DNA of 64,000 nt from positions 17,879,495 through 17,943,494 of the forward strand of contig OZ023189.1 in assembly GCA_963995505.1 (NCBI GenBank), read 5' to 3'. Positions 20,880 through 31,653 of this stretch are shown one piece after another; position 1 is the first letter of the stretch; every line of letters starts with the position of its first letter. Under the pieces are notes generated by a model. It made no database searches. It was given only the letters and a program-made list of their open reading frames with translations, and was not told where the DNA came from. The stretch is from Hypericum androsaemum. Taxonomy: Eukaryota > Streptophyta > Magnoliopsida > Malpighiales > Hypericaceae. A program made the position numbers and the translations under genes.

Positions 20880-21985
20880 TTTTTGATGCACCGAAAAGTC
20901 CGATGGCGATGGAGAGAGTAGGGGACCAGAGAATTGGTGTTGAAGGCAGGTTAAAGCAATGACAGGGACAGAGGAGGTTGGAATGAATGGAAGGAATAGG
21001 AAAACTATTGATAAGGGGTCCTATCCCCAAGGAGTATCTCTAAATGTATCACTATCTTGTGGACTAAACTGCCCTTACATTTCTTTGTGTTTGAGTTGCG
21101 ATGCTAGACTAACATTCCAAGTTCCTAACCCGCTCTTTGCCACTTGAGCTAGTCCTCGAGAGCGAACGATTACCAGGATTACCAGTTCTCTTTGTGTTTG
21201 AGTTGTGATGCTAGACTGCCATTCGAAGTTCCTAACCCGCTCTTTGCCACCTGAGCCAGCTCTCGAGAGCGAACGATTACCAGGACTAAACACGTCATTA
21301 TGTTTTCAGTTGTACAAGTTGTCCGTCTGTTGGATAAAAATCTAAGGACAGTGGTGGACCATTGGAAATTCCCATTCAAAGACAGGAACATAAGGATTGA
21401 CATAGACATGGATGATTAACAAGGAAAACCTTGGAGTCTAAGGAACATGAACTCGTTATTATGGTCTCCATGTCCCTGGATGGTTCCAATCTACATTAAT
21501 GCTTATGACCCTTTTCCTAATATTCTTTACCGGGCAACACTTCCAAGCAAATTGGCCAATTGTCGTGATCACCTCCTGATAAAATCTCCCTATTTGGAAT
21601 ACTGCAAAATTTAAAATGCGTGAATTTTGAATCCCCACTCTTCGTTCATTTAGACGGGTTTTCACCGATCAGGATGAACTTGTTAGGTTGAGAGGCAAAC
21701 GGACCATCGGTCTCTTCGTGGACATCTGATAAAATTGTAACGATAAAACGAAGAAAGTGAAAGGGACCACCAGGGTGGTGTACTATTCCTTTACCCGCAT
21801 CTTTCTGTAGCTGCCTCGAGGATGCCATATGCTATGGTTGAGAGCTGTGGACCCGGCCTCATCCACCGGCAAGATCTCTTTTGATTCCCTTTGTTTTTTC
21901 AATGGATGGTGAAATAAGATACCGCCTCTCCTCCTCTCTTTCATGGGCCTAAATCTGCTTCCAGTTGAAAAATCTCTTTCTATAC
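20880..21985. other. intergenic; contains a tandem duplication
   Basis: No gene recognised between the bHLH polyadenylation region and the LINE remnant. Holds the 107-bp tandem repeat listed separately. Confidence 0.5.
21083..21289. repeat. 107-bp tandem duplication, two units
   Basis: Units start CTTTGTGTTTGAGTTG at 21083 and 21190 and share CCTAACCCGCTCTTTGCCAC and CTCGAGAGCGAACGATTACC. Identity is high with a handful of substitutions. Confidence 0.85.
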
Positions 21986-21987
21986 TT

Positions 21988-22400
21988 TTTTTTTGGTAAA
22001 AGGGGTGAGTATTATACGCTCATTCATTTATCAACATTACACTCATTCATTCATCAATATTACAAGGAATCGAACGAACAGTGCCTGCAGCTATAGAGTC
22101 TTGCAGTAATAAAGGAATACATCCCGCTGGGGGAGAAGGAAAAGCATGAAAACCCAAATCTAAGGTAAGAACAAAATTTGATAGCCAGTCGGCCACCTGA
22201 TTGCCTTCCTGATGACAATGTCGGAGCTCCACACTCCATTATCGTTGAAGGAGGTGCTGACAGTTAATCACGAGGGAAGAGAGTGGATGCTCCACTGTAA
22301 TTCTCTCGGTAAGACAACTCGCTGTCACCTGCAAATCTGTCTCAAATATTACCAATCTGTACTCCCTTTCCCATGTCAAACATAAACCTCGCCAAATGCT
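21988..22400 (-). pseudogene. LINE remnant: RNase H domain
   Basis: Minus strand reads TWERGYRLVIFETD, then INCQHLLQR, then VELRHCHQEGNQVADWLSNF, the hallmark end of the plant non-LTR RNase H domain (RVT_3; HxxREGNxxADxLA). At least one frameshift or stop separates the parts. An A tract on the minus strand (T9 at 21988-21997) marks the 3' end. It is 5'-truncated, as usual for LINE copies, and is a different lineage from the LINE at 9292-13612, which has no RNase H. Confidence 0.75.
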
Positions 22401-22740
22401 TAAACTATAATGCTTAATTGTCTCCCCTCTATCTGAACTCTTTCATATTGGATCATTTATGTTGAGCAGATCATGTAGCATAGTAGATTTTTGGGTCACC
22501 AAGGTACATTGCAAATTCGTTACTTACTACTACCGATCGACCGATGACTGTTGTTAGTTAATCGGACGTCTCGAGTTCGAACATTGAGAATTGCTTGTAA
22601 CAGATAATAAGTTAAAAGCAAAAAGAAATTTTGGACAGACTCCGATTAGTTAGTGAGGGGGTTTCTTTTGGAACTAGTATTGCTGCTATGTGTATGTCCT
22701 AACATTGTAAGAAGCATCCCGAGAATAGCCAACTCATCCA
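22400..22740. other. intergenic, possible weak SINE trace
   Basis: GAGTTCGAACA near 22570 looks like a B box, but no A box, tail or duplication could be assigned. No gene seen. Confidence 0.3.
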
Positions 22741-22756
22741 CTCTCCTCCACCCCTG

Positions 22757-22933
22757 ATTTTTTTTTTGAAAAATTTAGGCAGGTTGCCTAAATCCCGGAG
22801 CTCTAGACGGCATTGGTTTTAATTTCCTCACAAGGCAAAGTTTTGCCATTTTTGTAAGAGGTAGGAATTGACCCATCGACTCCTGAAAAACGAGGTTGGA
22901 TCCGTTACCATCCTACCCACCTTGCGTTAATCT
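22757..22933 (-). mobile_element. tRNA-derived SINE, minus strand
   Basis: Read on the minus strand: GGTAGGATGGTAACGG (A-box-like), CGATGGGTCAATTCCTACC (B-box-like), a body and an A-rich tail (T10 on the plus strand). It is flanked by a perfect 10-bp duplication TCCACCCCTG at 22747-22756 and 22934-22943, which fixes both ends. Confidence 0.75.
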
Positions 22934-23213
22934 TCCACCCCTGTTTTAACCCATCTATGTGAAGTTTCTACAGAGAAAGTAACCTAAAATTTATAGGGAG
23001 TAACAGAAGCAGGAAATGTGTCAGCCAGTTTTCCTTCAATGTCATGCTCAGAGTAAGGGGCGGGCATTATTATTTAGCTGTATTTATAAGACCTAGGAGG
23101 AAAGGGAGGCTCTAGTTTCTGACTTCAAACAAATGCCCTGCTCATTCCAACCTACTCTCAGACTTTTGAGGGCAATATATTTCAAAGAGGAAATTCTCAT
23201 TTTCGACAAAGAG

Positions 23214-23346
23214 TTTGTTCTAAGTGGTAAGAGACTTTAATTTCATTAATTAGGTCTCGGGTTCAAGCCATAAGAATGAAAAAAATACCACTGAGAGATA
23301 CCCTAAATAAAGCCCGACAGTGCTCGACACAATAGGTTTACCAAAA
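23214..23346 (+). mobile_element. tRNA-derived SINE
   Basis: Contains TAAGTGGTAAGAG (A-box-like) and CTCGGGTTCAAGCC (B-box-like) spaced as in tRNA-derived SINEs, then a body ending TTTACCAAAAAAA. A short direct repeat AAAGAG flanks it (23208-23213 and 23347-23352), but part overlaps the A tail. Confidence 0.55.
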
Positions 23347-23632
23347 AAAGAGCAAGTGAACTTTGTACAAAAGTTGCATCTCCAAGGCTGGACAATTAGA
23401 ATTAGGCCGAGTTGAAGAAGTTGTCTTGTTCAAAGAACAAACGTGTTACACCATTAACCTTGTAGTAGTTGCTTCAATTAGGCATTTCCTGTTTACAATG
23501 TACTCCTTTTTTTTTCTTTCTGTGTCTTGCAGTTGGTCAAAATCTTCCTGTAAGAACTGACCAAGGACATCCTCTCTCTTGCTGCTACTTCCTCTACATG
23601 AGAGGCTTATCCACAGCTTCAAGAGATGCAAA

Positions 23633-24636
23633 TTAAGCAGTTGTTAGCATCCGGATATATCCCGAAGAATATTTTTCTCGGAACGTGTTGAATGATGAAG
23701 GACGCCCTAAGAACGATGGAGTTCGTTTACCTTTCCCGGGTACGATTATAACAGGTGATTTACAGTTGTGGAAGAGATACTCTCCCACGCTTCCTTGAAG
23801 AACACTGGATGAATTAACATTTCCAATTTCACTATGAGAAAGAAAATGAGAAGTTAAAAAAAGATGGGAATCTTATAAGTTAGAAGACCTTTGAAGTAGG
23901 CCTCTGCCTCTGGTGCCCAAGACCACAGCTGCAGGCATCAACCTGTCTGCCTCCATGCAGATCACCTTAGCAGCCTCTCCATGCACAATTCGAGCAACGG
24001 TCTTCACCTAATCACAATTACATGTTAGGCCGACCGGGTAATTATCCGAATGGAGGAGACAAAAATCAAAGTTACGACAGAAGACACATTACATGTTATG
24101 AAAAGATTTGTGTAGGAACTAATCTTGTACTAACCATTGCCACTTGCATGGCCTCAACTGCAAGCTTCTCCATCAGCGATTCCGCCATGTCATGAATGAT
24201 GGGGTTAGTGATATCTAACAAGAAACACGAGTTAAGATATCTTCGTATCTCATCCAAAATTTTAAAAACCCGACGAGCTTTTCCACAAGCAGCAACATGA
24301 GATTCATGATCCAAGAAATAAAGTATTGCATGGAAACCCGAGGAGATAACGTTACGTACCGATTACAGCATGGACGAGATGGATGGTGTCGGCCATGCGA
24401 CAGAGGTGGATCAACGTCCAATCGAAGGCGTGCTTGCTGTTGGGGCCATGATCAATGGCTACGATGATGTCTCTGCCTCTCCTTCTCTCCCCCGTCTCCC
24501 TTACCAGCTCCGGTTTAGGGACGACAGGGATCAAGGAAGGCAGCCTCACCTCCTTCCAGTTGTACTCCTCGTGCTCCTCCAACGTCTCCAATGCGCGCAT
24601 TGTGTGTCTCTCTCTTCTCACAAATTGATCTTCCAT
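23633..24636 (-). CDS. universal stress protein (USP, PHOS34-like)
   Basis: Four exons on the minus strand: 24636-24360, 24214-24135, 24007-23889, 23804-23633, 215 residues. After a plant-type N-terminal extension (KEVRLPSLIPVVPKPEL) come IIVAIDHGPNSKHAFDW, MEKLAVEAMQVAM, KTVARIVHGEAAKVICMEADRLMPAAVVLGTRGRG and SVLQGSVGEY.FHNCKSPVIIVPGK. The ATP-binding signature G-2X-G-9X-G-S is intact (GTRG ... QGS across the exon 3/4 junction). USP proteins bind ATP and respond to hypoxia, pathogens and other stress. After VPGK the open frame adds about 30 unusual residues; a donor-like AAAG|GTAAAC there means the true 3' end may be spliced differently. Confidence 0.8.
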
Positions 24637-25129
24637 TTTCGAATGTACAATTCTGGGACGAATTGGTTGGTGTTCCTACAAATGGGTTTTTGACTTTTTT
24701 CGTGTCCGGACAGAGAAGAAACGGTGTTTGGTTGTGTTATGGGCTATTGATCTTCGTTTAATGGCCATCTGGGCCGGAGTTATGGAGGTCCATATTTGGA
24801 ATTGCCCTTGCCCTACAATCTTGGAAATTTTATGATGGTCGTTCCGAGTATACTCTTAGGATTTAACCAATGTGACATGCGAAATATGAACAATTCGGAT
24901 AAATCCAGTCCCATTTCCACAAATCACAACTTGGTAACATACAAATCCACTCTAACATCTGTTTGCAGAGCACAAACCAAAAGAAAACACTTGAAATACC
25001 GTGACTCTCCAAGTCTGATGCTAGTTCCAGTCTGCCAATGATTCATCTCCAGCATCTACATTATTAGTCCATAAACAGGCATGGCCTTTAGCAAATATCC
25101 GAATTTTTCGTATCTACTTAAGCGCAGAA
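24637..25129. other. spacer between USP gene and pseudogene
   Basis: Upstream region of the intact USP gene; no other gene is seen. Confidence 0.4.
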
Positions 25130-26266
25130 GAAGGATTTCCTCTTGGAAGAGATACCTGGTCCGGTGCTGCTTTGCAATGGTGGAAACAGTACTCGCTTAC
25201 GCTTACGCTTCCTTTCAGTACGCTGAAGAAGCAACAACGAGACACAAGACCGAGAAATGGGCTTGAAGAATTAGTAGACAGACAATTCTTTGTCAAGCAG
25301 TAAGCTTCGGCCTCTTTGCTGGTGCCCCATCACAACAGCTGCAAGGCTTGATCCTTTCTGCTTCTTTGCAGATTACCTTACCAGCATCCCCTTCCACAAT
25401 CCCTGCACATAAGAATGGACAAAGACGAGTGTGCTGATGGATGCACAACAGAGTCCGAGTCGGGTTCGAGAAAAAAAAAACATACTTGCATAGCATCGAG
25501 AAGGAAAAGAAAAGACCAATTCACATCCACTAAAATTGGATCTTCTCTAATCACATTTGCATCAAGCATTGCAGCCAGATTGCTAAACACAACAAAAACA
25601 CGCCTCTCTCCCTCTCTCTCTCTCTCTACCACCAATGCAACTAACAAATGCACGAAAGTTGCATCCTTCCTATATATGAGGCTCATCTCATCCATCCATC
25701 CCTCGAGTATCCAAAACAAATTGAAAACACTGCCCTGCTCTTTCCTTGTCTAAGCGAACTCGGTGTTGTCTATCAATCTCAATGCTAGTTTAGAATTCAA
25801 CACACACACAGAGACATACTTACGTTGTACATTTGGAAAAAGGCATCTTTCACGCCTAAACCAACTCATGTATGGTCTGATGGATACGGTGTCAGTCCTT
25901 AAGCATGAGGTGGAAAGATCGAATCCCATGACCGTCTAAGATCCAAAATTGTAAAAACAATTTGAATCTCACCAAAGAAAAACAACTTCATCTTTCATCG
26001 GGTTCGGAACTCGAGAATTCCCGGTTAAGCTAACAACACACAACAATACTTAAGATCCATATTTGGCGAGCCTTGCAGAAGTGGATCAAGGCCCAGTCGA
26101 AGGCGTGCTTGCTCTTGGGGCCATGGTCGACGGGGACGAGTACGTGGCGGGCCCTCCTCCGCTCCCCGGACTCCCTCTCCAGCTCAGGCTCGGGGACTAC
26201 AGGGATCAGACAAGGCAGCTTCACTTCTCGCCACTCCTACTCTTGCTCCTCCTCTAAAACCTCCAT
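25130..26266 (-). pseudogene. decayed universal stress protein paralogue
   Basis: About 0.5 kb upstream of the intact USP gene on the same strand. The exon 1 equivalent (26266-26045) reads MEVLEEEQE, an in-frame TAG at 26239-26237, then VKLPCLIPVVPEPELERES ... VDHGPKSKHAFDWALIH before losing similarity. An exon 3 equivalent (about 25406-25290) has IVEGDAGKVICKEAERIKP followed by a frameshift before AAVVMGHQQRGRSL. An exon 4 equivalent (about 25235-25130) has VLKGSVSVSEYCFHHCKAAP with a two-residue duplication. A SINE sits between exons 1 and 3. These defects exclude a functional product. It is a tandem duplicate that decayed. Confidence 0.8.
25853..25988 (+). mobile_element. tRNA-derived SINE, copy 2
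   Basis: Same family as 8892-9013 (ACTCATGTATGGTCTGATGG, GTGTCAGTCCTTAAG, GATCGAATCCCATGACCGTC, TCACCAAAGAAAAAC). A 9-bp direct repeat CATCTTTCA flanks it (25844-25852 and 25989-25997). It lies in an intron position of the USP pseudogene. Confidence 0.7.
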
Positions 26267-26734
26267 CACCACCCTACCCTCACTAAACCCTTTTATCTTT
26301 CTAAATAGTACTTCGTGATTGTTTTCGTGCCAATTTTCTAGAAAAGTAATAGCAGTGATTTCGTGCTTTGCCACGTTAACATCTTTCTAAATTATTTGAC
26401 AACCAAAACACTTTCAATTTGATTTTTTTTGGGTCCAGATTTGAATCAATTATACTTCCTGCCACCGGAAATCGGCGTTTCAGAATTGCTTTCGTCACTG
26501 TCCCACCGTGAAATTTAACCAATCCCCGCTTCGAATTCAATCGTGTCATAGCTAGTAGACTTTTCGCGACGGAAACACTATCCCAAGTTACAATTGGAGT
26601 CTCTTCTAAACTAAATAAAAGGTTGTAATTTGACCAGATTCGCTTGCTTTCCACATTATACAAAAGAGGGGGAAAACACGGAAGTTTAGACTTGGCTTGT
26701 TTCCACACATTTCTACCAATAGGCAACTAACGAC

Positions 26735-27022
26735 GGGATCGAATTTGGTCCTCGAATAAAGAATCCAGGATCAATCTTAACAGTAAACTATTCAATATAT
26801 ATAGCATAAATTATTCGATCATAACTAAATAAACCATTAGATCATAATGTAGTAAACTATTTGCTAACTGGGTAGATCATTGTATCCAACCCTTTTATCC
26901 CGGACAGTTCTGATTTATCTGAGACAGATAAACACAGACAATTAGATCGTAACTGAATAAACTATTAGACCGTATAGGACGATCCTAATTGGATTTTGAT
27001 TTCTAGGACCAAATTCGCACCC
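26735..27022. mobile_element. hAT-like MITE, 288 bp
   Basis: Terminal inverted repeats of about 40 bp: left GGGATCGAATTTGGTCCT, right (reverse complement) GGGTGCGAATTTGGTCCT, both continuing into AATCCA..GGATC. The flanks are an 8-bp near-repeat CTAACGAC / CTAATGAC (26727-26734 and 27023-27030, one mismatch), as expected for hAT-type insertion. Interior is AT-rich without coding content. Confidence 0.75.
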
Positions 27023-27030
27023 CTAATGAC

Positions 27031-28140
27031 AAGGAATTAGTTGGCAATTCATTCATTTTACAGAGTGAGAGCCGTACATATTTGTTTTTGACTGAGAATA
27101 TATTTTCAGAGTTCAAACAAAATTTTCTTATCAAACAAACGGAGACCCAATAACCCCCAATGGTTAAAGTCTACTTTAATCGAACCAAATGACGGCAAGA
27201 CGAAGACCAAACCAAACAACCTCAGCTTCCGTCCCTTAATTCAACTCCCCAAATCCTAAACTCCCCGGCCATACTCACTTTCTACGTTAGATCTGAGAAA
27301 CCAATTGTCCATAAACTATCTTTTTTTCTTTACCAACGGAAACCTTAAAAAAAAAAGCAATCAATTAAAGGAAAACGGAAAAAAGAATAATAAAATAAAA
27401 AAAAGAAGAGGGGGAGGAGCTCAGTCTTATTTAAGAATGGATAGAAGTGATTATCCTCACGTTAAAATCAGATTAACGAGATTTAACATCTGATCATCAT
27501 CGCATCCTCCCCCTACCTTAGACATGAAAATATATTCACAGAGAAAAATAGCCAAGGAAATGAAAGATAAGCTACTTAGGGTTTCTGGTTCCGGTTGGTT
27601 GATATTTATAGAAAAGACTCAGGCTTGCGGAAACTACTTTGAAGCCCCTTTTAGAGCCTCCAAGTTGAGGCTATTGGGCCTTTTAGTTTCATTGGACAAT
27701 CTCCTAAACCCAGTCCGAAAGGCCCATCCATTTGTAATTTACGAAATGCCTGCGCTTTTTTAAGATAATTAACTTAAGAATCTTTGTTCAATTCCCTAAA
27801 AAAAATTTTGGTTCAAACTTTACCAATAAATATACTATTAAAAAAACTCGGCCTAATAAATCGACTTTAAATCCGAAACAAAAATAGTATCGCAGAGTTT
27901 TATCGTGGGCGATGAATAATCAACAACAAGCAAAAAATCTAAGTCGGAGAGAACTCTCCTAATCAATATATGATGTATTTATAGAGTTTCAGTACATCAG
28001 GTTTCAACAAAAGCTACTGCTGCAACTACGAGAAAATTCGGATTGTAAATATGTAATTATTTATATTACGTATCGAAAAAGTTTGAAGTCGGAATTTCAT
28101 TTAAGAAAAAATCATTCTCACTTGAACAAATTATGATTAT
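27031..28140. other. AT-rich intergenic DNA
   Basis: No gene recognised on either strand. Confidence 0.45.
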
Positions 28141-28414
28141 TCGAGATTTTTTTCTAAATAGTGTTACTATTCGTAGGTTTTTATCTAAAAGGTGTTACAA
28201 AAAAAAGTTTTCCAGAAATGGTGTCCACGTGGGTGTCCGGAAAATTTTTCTGTGTCTTGGTGAGAAACGGAAAAAATTCCCATTTCTTGGTCGAATGAAT
28301 AATTTTTCAAGATTCAACCGAGTTAACGCGTGTGGTCTGGTGGTCACAATATATATAATATATTTTCGAAAAGAAAATTTGACAATCTACACAATATAAC
28401 TAATGTTAAAATTT

Positions 28415-29473
28415 AGGGAAAAGTCCACTTAAGTATCCTGTGGTATCACAAAAAATCAAGTCGGTACCCTGTAGTTTAAAACGTATCAATTGAGTCAAAC
28501 TTATTCCAATTAAAATCAATTAGAGGTCCGGGCAGCTGCCCGAACCCCCCCTTTTTTTTCCTCTCTCCGCTCTCTCCTCTCGATTGAATCTTCCTGGAAA
28601 TAAAAATATCGTTGTTGTTATATTGTTTAATTAAAATCATGAATATAACTAGATTTAGAGAATCCATGTTTGTATCATGGTCTGGTAGAAGCCGAGGCAA
28701 CCCAAAAGTGGAGTTGGGTCGGGGCGATGAGAAGAAGATTAGTGTCCAATCCCAGCAACAAGCGGCTAAGGTGGTTGAGTGGTGGTTTTTGCTTTGGATC
28801 CAAGTCCACCACCACCAAACCATGAGCTTTCCTTCCATTAAACCCTCTCTTAGATCCCCCTCCATTTCGTCTCTTCCCTTTTTAATCACTCACGAAACAA
28901 TAATTGGTGAAATCTCACAAATTGGGAAACAATAGTCCTCGTTCATCTTGAACACATGGTTCCCACCGTCACCATTGATGCTGGACATAACAGAGGCCTT
29001 CTGGTACTCGCCGAATCGCTTCTCAAAAAAGTTGGTCTTCCCCTGCAAAGAGATGAGCTCCATCCAATCAAACGGGTTGGTGGCATCGTAGATCTTTCCA
29101 TACCCGAGCGCCCTCATGAGCCGGTCGGCGACGAATTTAATGTAATGGCTCATGAGCTCACCGTTCATCCCCATGAGCCGGTCGGCGATGAATTTAATGT
29201 CCGGGTTCGGGGCCAGAAGCGGCTCTTCCTTGGGGAAATTGGAAAATTCTATTTCTAGGGTTTCTGGTTTAGTTGAGAGAGAGGAAAAAAATATGGAAGA
29301 GAGGGGGAAAGAGCAGAGAGAGAGAGGGGGTGAAAACATGGCGCCACGTCATCAAAAAATCTGATGTGGCTGGTCTATGTGGTCGGGCAGAGTACGAAAA
29401 AGACGGGCAGGGTTCGGGTATCTGCCCGGGCCTCTAATTGATTTTAATTAGAATAAGTTTGACTCAATTGATA
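28415..29473. mobile_element. inner foldback element nested in the larger one
   Basis: Left arm 28415-28549 (AGGGAAAAGTCCACTT ... CAATTGAGTCAAACTTATTC ... GGTCCGGGCAGCTGCCCG) pairs with right arm 29405-29473 (GGGTTCGGGTATCTGCCCGG ... TTAATTAGAATAAG...TCAATTGATA). The right arm lacks the outer 65-70 bp, so this element was truncated after or during insertion. The left arm is related to the isolated end at 4675-4810. Confidence 0.65.
28933..29260 (-). pseudogene. rearranged fragment of ribonucleotide reductase small subunit (R2)
   Basis: Minus strand reads [10 protein letters not shown], the conserved N-terminus of plant R2, then jumps directly to the C-terminal part: [69 protein letters not shown] and HVFKMNEDY. 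About two thirds of R2, including the di-iron helices, is missing. A 57-bp in-frame duplication gives IKF.ADRLM twice. The C-terminal R1-binding tail normally ends in Phe-stop; here the frame reads on past Tyr. Intact R2 makes dNTPs with R1. Upstream on the minus strand is a CT-rich 5'-UTR-like segment, so the capture included leader sequence. Not functional as R2. Confidence 0.8.
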
Positions 29474-29521
29474 CAGAATTTTTACTATTATAATATATTT
29501 TTGGAAAAATAATATAACGAT

Positions 29522-29727
29522 CTACACAATACAACCAATGTTAAAATTTAATGATAGTTGTATTGTGTAGATCGTTATATTTAATAGCTAAAATTTAACA
29601 ATAGGTTATTAAACAAGTATGGTCCGTTGAAGTTTTAATAACTTTATTGCGTAGATCATTATATTTAATAGCTAAAATTTAACGATAGGTTATTAAACGA
29701 GTATGGTCCGTTGAAGTTTTAATAGCT
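29522..29727. repeat. hairpin and 84-bp tandem duplication
   Basis: CTACACAATACAAC and GTTGTATTGTGTAG (29522-29570) form a 14-bp perfect stem. Directly after, two units of about 84 bp (GTAGATCNTTATATTTAATAGC ... GAGTATGGTCCGTTGAAG) start at 29567 and 29651. Lies inside the Mutator-like element. Confidence 0.8.
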
Positions 29728-30039
29728 AAAATGTACGAAAATATATTATAACAACAAAAACTCCAAACGATCATCAAAACTTGAAAAATCATTCATTCGA
29801 CCAAGAAACATGAATATTTTCCGTTTCTGACCAAGACACGGAAATTTTTCCCATTTTTTGGAAATGGAATATATTCCCGGTAAAAATGGAAAAAAATTTC
29901 GTGTCTTGGTTCAAGAAACGGAAAAAAATTTTGGATGCCCACGTGGACACCATTTCTGAAAAACTTTTTTTTAACACCTTTTAGATAAAAACTCATAAAT
30001 AGTAACACCATTTAGAAAAAAAAATCTGACTATTCCTAC

Positions 30040-31640
30040 ATCATTCTGTTTTATCTTGGGCACTTTGCCAAATGTTTGACTTTGTGGAAGAGACGAGAAA
30101 AAAGAGAGAGGGATGAGCTAAGCAATTCCCATTTTTTGGAGGGAGATAAGACACGGGGGTGTCCCTTGGTTAACCTAATTCCTATATTTTCCAAGTTCTG
30201 GCGACTGGTTGGCGTGTTGCTTGTATGGATCGAGTTTAAAAGTTTGCAATTAACCTAATAAGCCAACTCAGGTACGACTTCCCCGTTCCTCGCTATCTAG
30301 GTACGAAACCTTTGATCCTATATCTAATATGCTGATGATATTGGGAAGCCATAATTTATACACGTGCAGTGGATCACGTAGATCAACTTAATTCATTGAA
30401 TAAATTGATAGCTGAAGGGTTAGTTTAAGAAAAACGAGTAATTTTACAATAATCACATGTTATATAAATTATGTAGGGAATAAATAAATAACGTTTGATT
30501 ATTCTTTTTCCATGGCGTAAGTTTTTCTTCTGAATTATTCTGCACAAGATGTTAACAACACTTGCGGCTGTAATTTCATATTCTTCGTACGAGGATGTCG
30601 TATGCATTTTCTTGGGATTTTCTCTCGACTACCCATTTGTGAGTTTAGTTTTCGAACTTTTTTCTTATTCTTGTGCATCAGCTGCTCCTCTTGTGCAATT
30701 ATTTATTTCCTGGGTATCTATTGTATCTATGATGTTATTTAGTATTTAGAATAAAATCTACCGTTTGAAAAAAAGGAAGTTTGTCCAACCAAGAATTTAA
30801 TTGCTAATTTCTATAATTTTGGAGAATTGATTAAACTAGTTCCACCAATGATTGGTTTGACAAGTAACATATAGCTGGCATGTAAAGCCCGCTGTCTTCA
30901 TCAAATTCAGAGACGACATTCATTCATTCTTCCATTCATTTGCTTATGTATCTTGCATGTGAAATTACTTCAACTCCAATTAAAACATTTGTTCTTACAA
31001 CGTGAAGTATTGTCACAGGAACTTGCTTAATTAATGGCCTGATTAATTTCGTAATCTTAAGTTATCTATATATGCATCCTCCCGTTCTAGGAGATTACAA
31101 TTGTACGCTTACTTAATTAAATATCCCTATGCATCAGAGTGCATGAAACTCTCGGTATTCAAAATCGAGAGTTGTCAAATTTTATTTGTGGGTGATTCTC
31201 AATGATATCTTTTTCATTGATAATATTTAAACTCAATATTTTATAAAAGAATTCTAATTTTTTTACCACTTACACCAAGTCTCTTGTTTTCATTGGTTAG
31301 TATAGTGCAGTTTGATTAAACTTTAGGGCATCTTCGACTAATTAATTGCCAAGTACCGATAGACTTTCTTAAGATTTTGCATGTAATATTACGTTAACAT
31401 GATCCCAATTTCCAACTTTGTTAGTAAGAAATCGGCCAGTTACGGGCCACCAATTGCATTGACATTTGCGTGCAACTGCACATTTAATAATGCCACCACA
31501 AGACTTCATCCAATCTTACTATATAACTCCCAAACATATATACCTTATCCCACCCATAAAACTTTACTCCTAGCTAGCTAGTCCATAACTCCATCTTAAT
31601 TATTAAAGAGCGGATAAAATTCAATAAAATTCTTCGGTTT
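30040..31640. other. intergenic DNA upstream of pectinesterase
   Basis: No gene recognised. A 66-codon hydrophobic frame at 30549-30749 has no recognisable features. The final part is the pectinesterase promoter region; TATATAACTCCC near 31520 is a possible TATA element. Confidence 0.45.
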
Positions 31641-31653
31641 AATTACAATAACG

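Larger units (their letters stand above)
28144..30027. mobile_element. Mutator-like foldback element carrying a captured gene piece
   Basis: Long inverted arms: left 28144-28312 and right 29780-30027. Matching blocks include AGATTTTTTTCTAAAT, GGTGTTAC, TTTTTATCTAAAAGGTGTTA, CAGAAATGGTGTCCACGTGG and TTGGTCGAATGAAT. The right arm is longer because of an internal partial duplication. Flanking 9-bp sequences GATTATTCG and GACTATTCC match at 7 of 9, which fits the 9-bp target duplication of Mutator-like elements. No transposase is present. Inside are a second inverted repeat (28415-29473) and a ribonucleotide reductase fragment. Confidence 0.7.

Noticed and set aside
26376..26726. 116-codon minus-strand frame
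   Set aside because: No recognisable domain, low-complexity Lys/Leu composition, and it lies in AT-rich DNA next to a MITE; length alone is not evidence.
28612..28935. 107-codon plus-strand frame between foldback arms
   Set aside because: No similarity recognised, and it overlaps the R2 fragment region on the opposite strand; likely chance.
30549..30749. 66-codon hydrophobic frame that might be a small membrane protein
   Set aside because: AT-rich DNA gives Phe/Leu/Ile-rich frames by chance; no promoter, no conserved motif.
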